DNA from: Verrucomicrobiota bacterium
GTDB taxonomy: Bacteria; Verrucomicrobiota; Verrucomicrobiia; Limisphaerales; JADLHS01
Direction: 5' to 3'
DNA length: 64,000 nt
NCBI GenBank assembly: GCA_029573725.1
Contig: JAKQDQ010000181.1
Location: forward strand, 310,001 to 374,000
Shown: positions 63,409 to 64,000 of the stretch, piece by piece
Layout of the letters: every line of letters starts with the position of its first letter
Numbering within the stretch: position 1 is the first letter of the stretch
The notes under the pieces: generated by a model
What the model saw: only the letters and a program-made list of their open reading frames with translations
What the model was told of the DNA's origin: nothing
The model's database searches: none
Translations under genes and position numbers: made by a program

Positions 63409-64000
63409 TTACTCCTCCGCGAACAGATATTCCAATTCCGCCCTGGACAGGCTGCGCGCAAAGCCTTCCTCGCCGAGAACATCCGCAATGGTTTGGGCCT
63501 TGCTTTGCTGCAGTTCCCAGATTTTTTCCTCCACGGTGCCGGGGGCGATCAGCCGGTAGGCGTTCACAGTGTGGGTTTGACCAATCCGGTGCGAACGGTC
63601 TATGGCCTGGGCCTCCACGGCGGGGTTCCACCATGGGTCATAAAGCACCACGTAACTGGCGGTGGTGAGATTCAGGCCCGTGCCGGCGGCGCGCAGGCTC
63701 AGGAGGAAGACGCCGGGCGCGGGATCCTGCTGGAACGCGTGGACCACCTGCTGCCGATCCTTGGTTTGGCCGGTGAGCAGGTGGGTGTTGATGTGGCGCG
63801 TGCGGCATTCCTTTTCGAGCAGCTGCAGCATCTGCACGAATTGGGAGAATACGAGCACTTTCTGTCCTTCATGCATCAGGGCGTCGAGCAGTTCAAACAG
63901 TGTTTCCGTTTTGCCGCTGGGCGAGCCGTTGCCGACCAGTGCCGGGTGGCAGCAGACCTGGCGCAGGCGTGTCAGCGCGGCCAGCACGTGCATCTTGCTC
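63409..64000 (-). CDS. SNF2-family helicase, C-terminus only, cut by window edge
   Basis: About 197 codons of the helicase-C half of a SWI2/SNF2 ATPase: LRQVCCHPALVG, KVLVFSQFVQMLQLLEKE, LTGQTKDRQ, FLLSLRAAGTGLNLTTA, VVLYDPWWNPAVEAQAIDRSHRIGQT (motifs V-VI with the arginine finger), and RLIAPGTVEEKIWELQ. The reading frame runs on past base 64000, so the N-terminal motor half is outside. Bacterial homologues (RapA/HepA or SNF2 with DUF3670) remodel nucleoprotein. Confidence 0.92.
   Translation of the reverse strand, partial: SKMHVLAALTRLRQVCCHPALVGNGSPSGKTETLFELLDALMHEGQKVLVFSQFVQMLQLLEKECRTRHINTHLLTGQTKDRQQVVHAFQQDPAPGVFLLSLRAAGTGLNLTTASYVVLYDPWWNPAVEAQAIDRSHRIGQTHTVNAYRLIAPGTVEEKIWELQQSKAQTIADVLGEEGFARSLSRAELEYLFAEE

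Overview
The window reads as chromosomal DNA of a member of the Verrucomicrobiota, most likely the Limisphaerales/Pedosphaera side. This is an inference from content. Support comes from high-GC, protein-dense DNA, two PEP-CTERM proteins, a pseudopilin with the phylum-typical N-terminus, an ECF sigma factor beside a Ser/Thr kinase with a zinc-ribbon head, LptE and BamD-like envelope genes (a Gram-negative outer membrane), ThuA and Gfo/Idh/MocA proteins, and an EF-P with a PGN loop. I found no tRNA, rRNA, CRISPR array, phage or insertion sequence, and no plasmid or replication functions.

Layout. 1-4.2 kb: 3' part of ribBA, then larB-larC (nickel-pincer cofactor synthesis) with a small membrane protein. 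4.2-8 kb: hprK-ptsH, gatC-gatA and an msrB lipoprotein. 8-12.1 kb: a zinc-ribbon protein, a BamD-like/LptE pair, ffh on the other strand and a small membrane protein. 12.1-16.5 kb: an ArfB/RF-like factor and a divergent sugar pair, an oversized FucP-like permease and a fucose-isomerase-like enzyme. 16.5-21 kb: ECF sigma factor and a 1173-residue membrane Ser/Thr kinase carrying two in-frame palindromic repeats. 21-28.2 kb: large secreted protein, ThuA protein, efp, coiled-coil/zinc-ribbon protein, low-complexity exported protein and LysM-amidase. 28.2-31.3 kb: rplU-rpmA, obg and ychF. 31.3-35.5 kb: DUF2945, HAD phosphatase with fabD, and prfB (programmed +1 frameshift) overlapping trpC. 35.5-43.3 kb: PEP-CTERM protein, Gfo/Idh/MocA oxidoreductase, plant-type glgC, dipeptide epimerase, surA-like/pdxA and fabG. 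43.4-51.5 kb: NUDIX, tRNA nucleotidyltransferase, deoC, a CxxCH protein, MDR oxidoreductase, aldehyde dehydrogenase and gene remnants. 51.5-64 kb: PEP-CTERM protein, DUF3160 lipoprotein, a secreted LamG/propeller-like protein, pseudopilin, lipoprotein, GDPD-LamG protein and a partial SNF2 helicase.

Working together. Most of the window is housekeeping: translation (L21, L27, EF-P, RF2, GatCA, Obg, YchF, CCA enzyme), protein targeting and envelope building (Ffh, SurA-like, BamD-like, LptE), fatty-acid synthesis (FabD, FabG) and cofactors (RibBA, PdxA, Lar). Between these lie exported and sugar-related accessory genes fitting a polysaccharide-degrading free-living heterotroph. HprK/HPr may provide carbon-source signalling; no EI or PTS permease is present here.

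Cross-cutting signals. At least eight genes have a TTG-type -35, a 16-17 nt spacer, a TAnnnT-like -10 and only 6-7 nt before the start codon, which predicts leaderless mRNAs. Two copies of a palindromic repeat are translated inside the kinase domain, one in the activation segment. A different low-complexity insert sits in LarC at the boundary where some bacteria split the gene.
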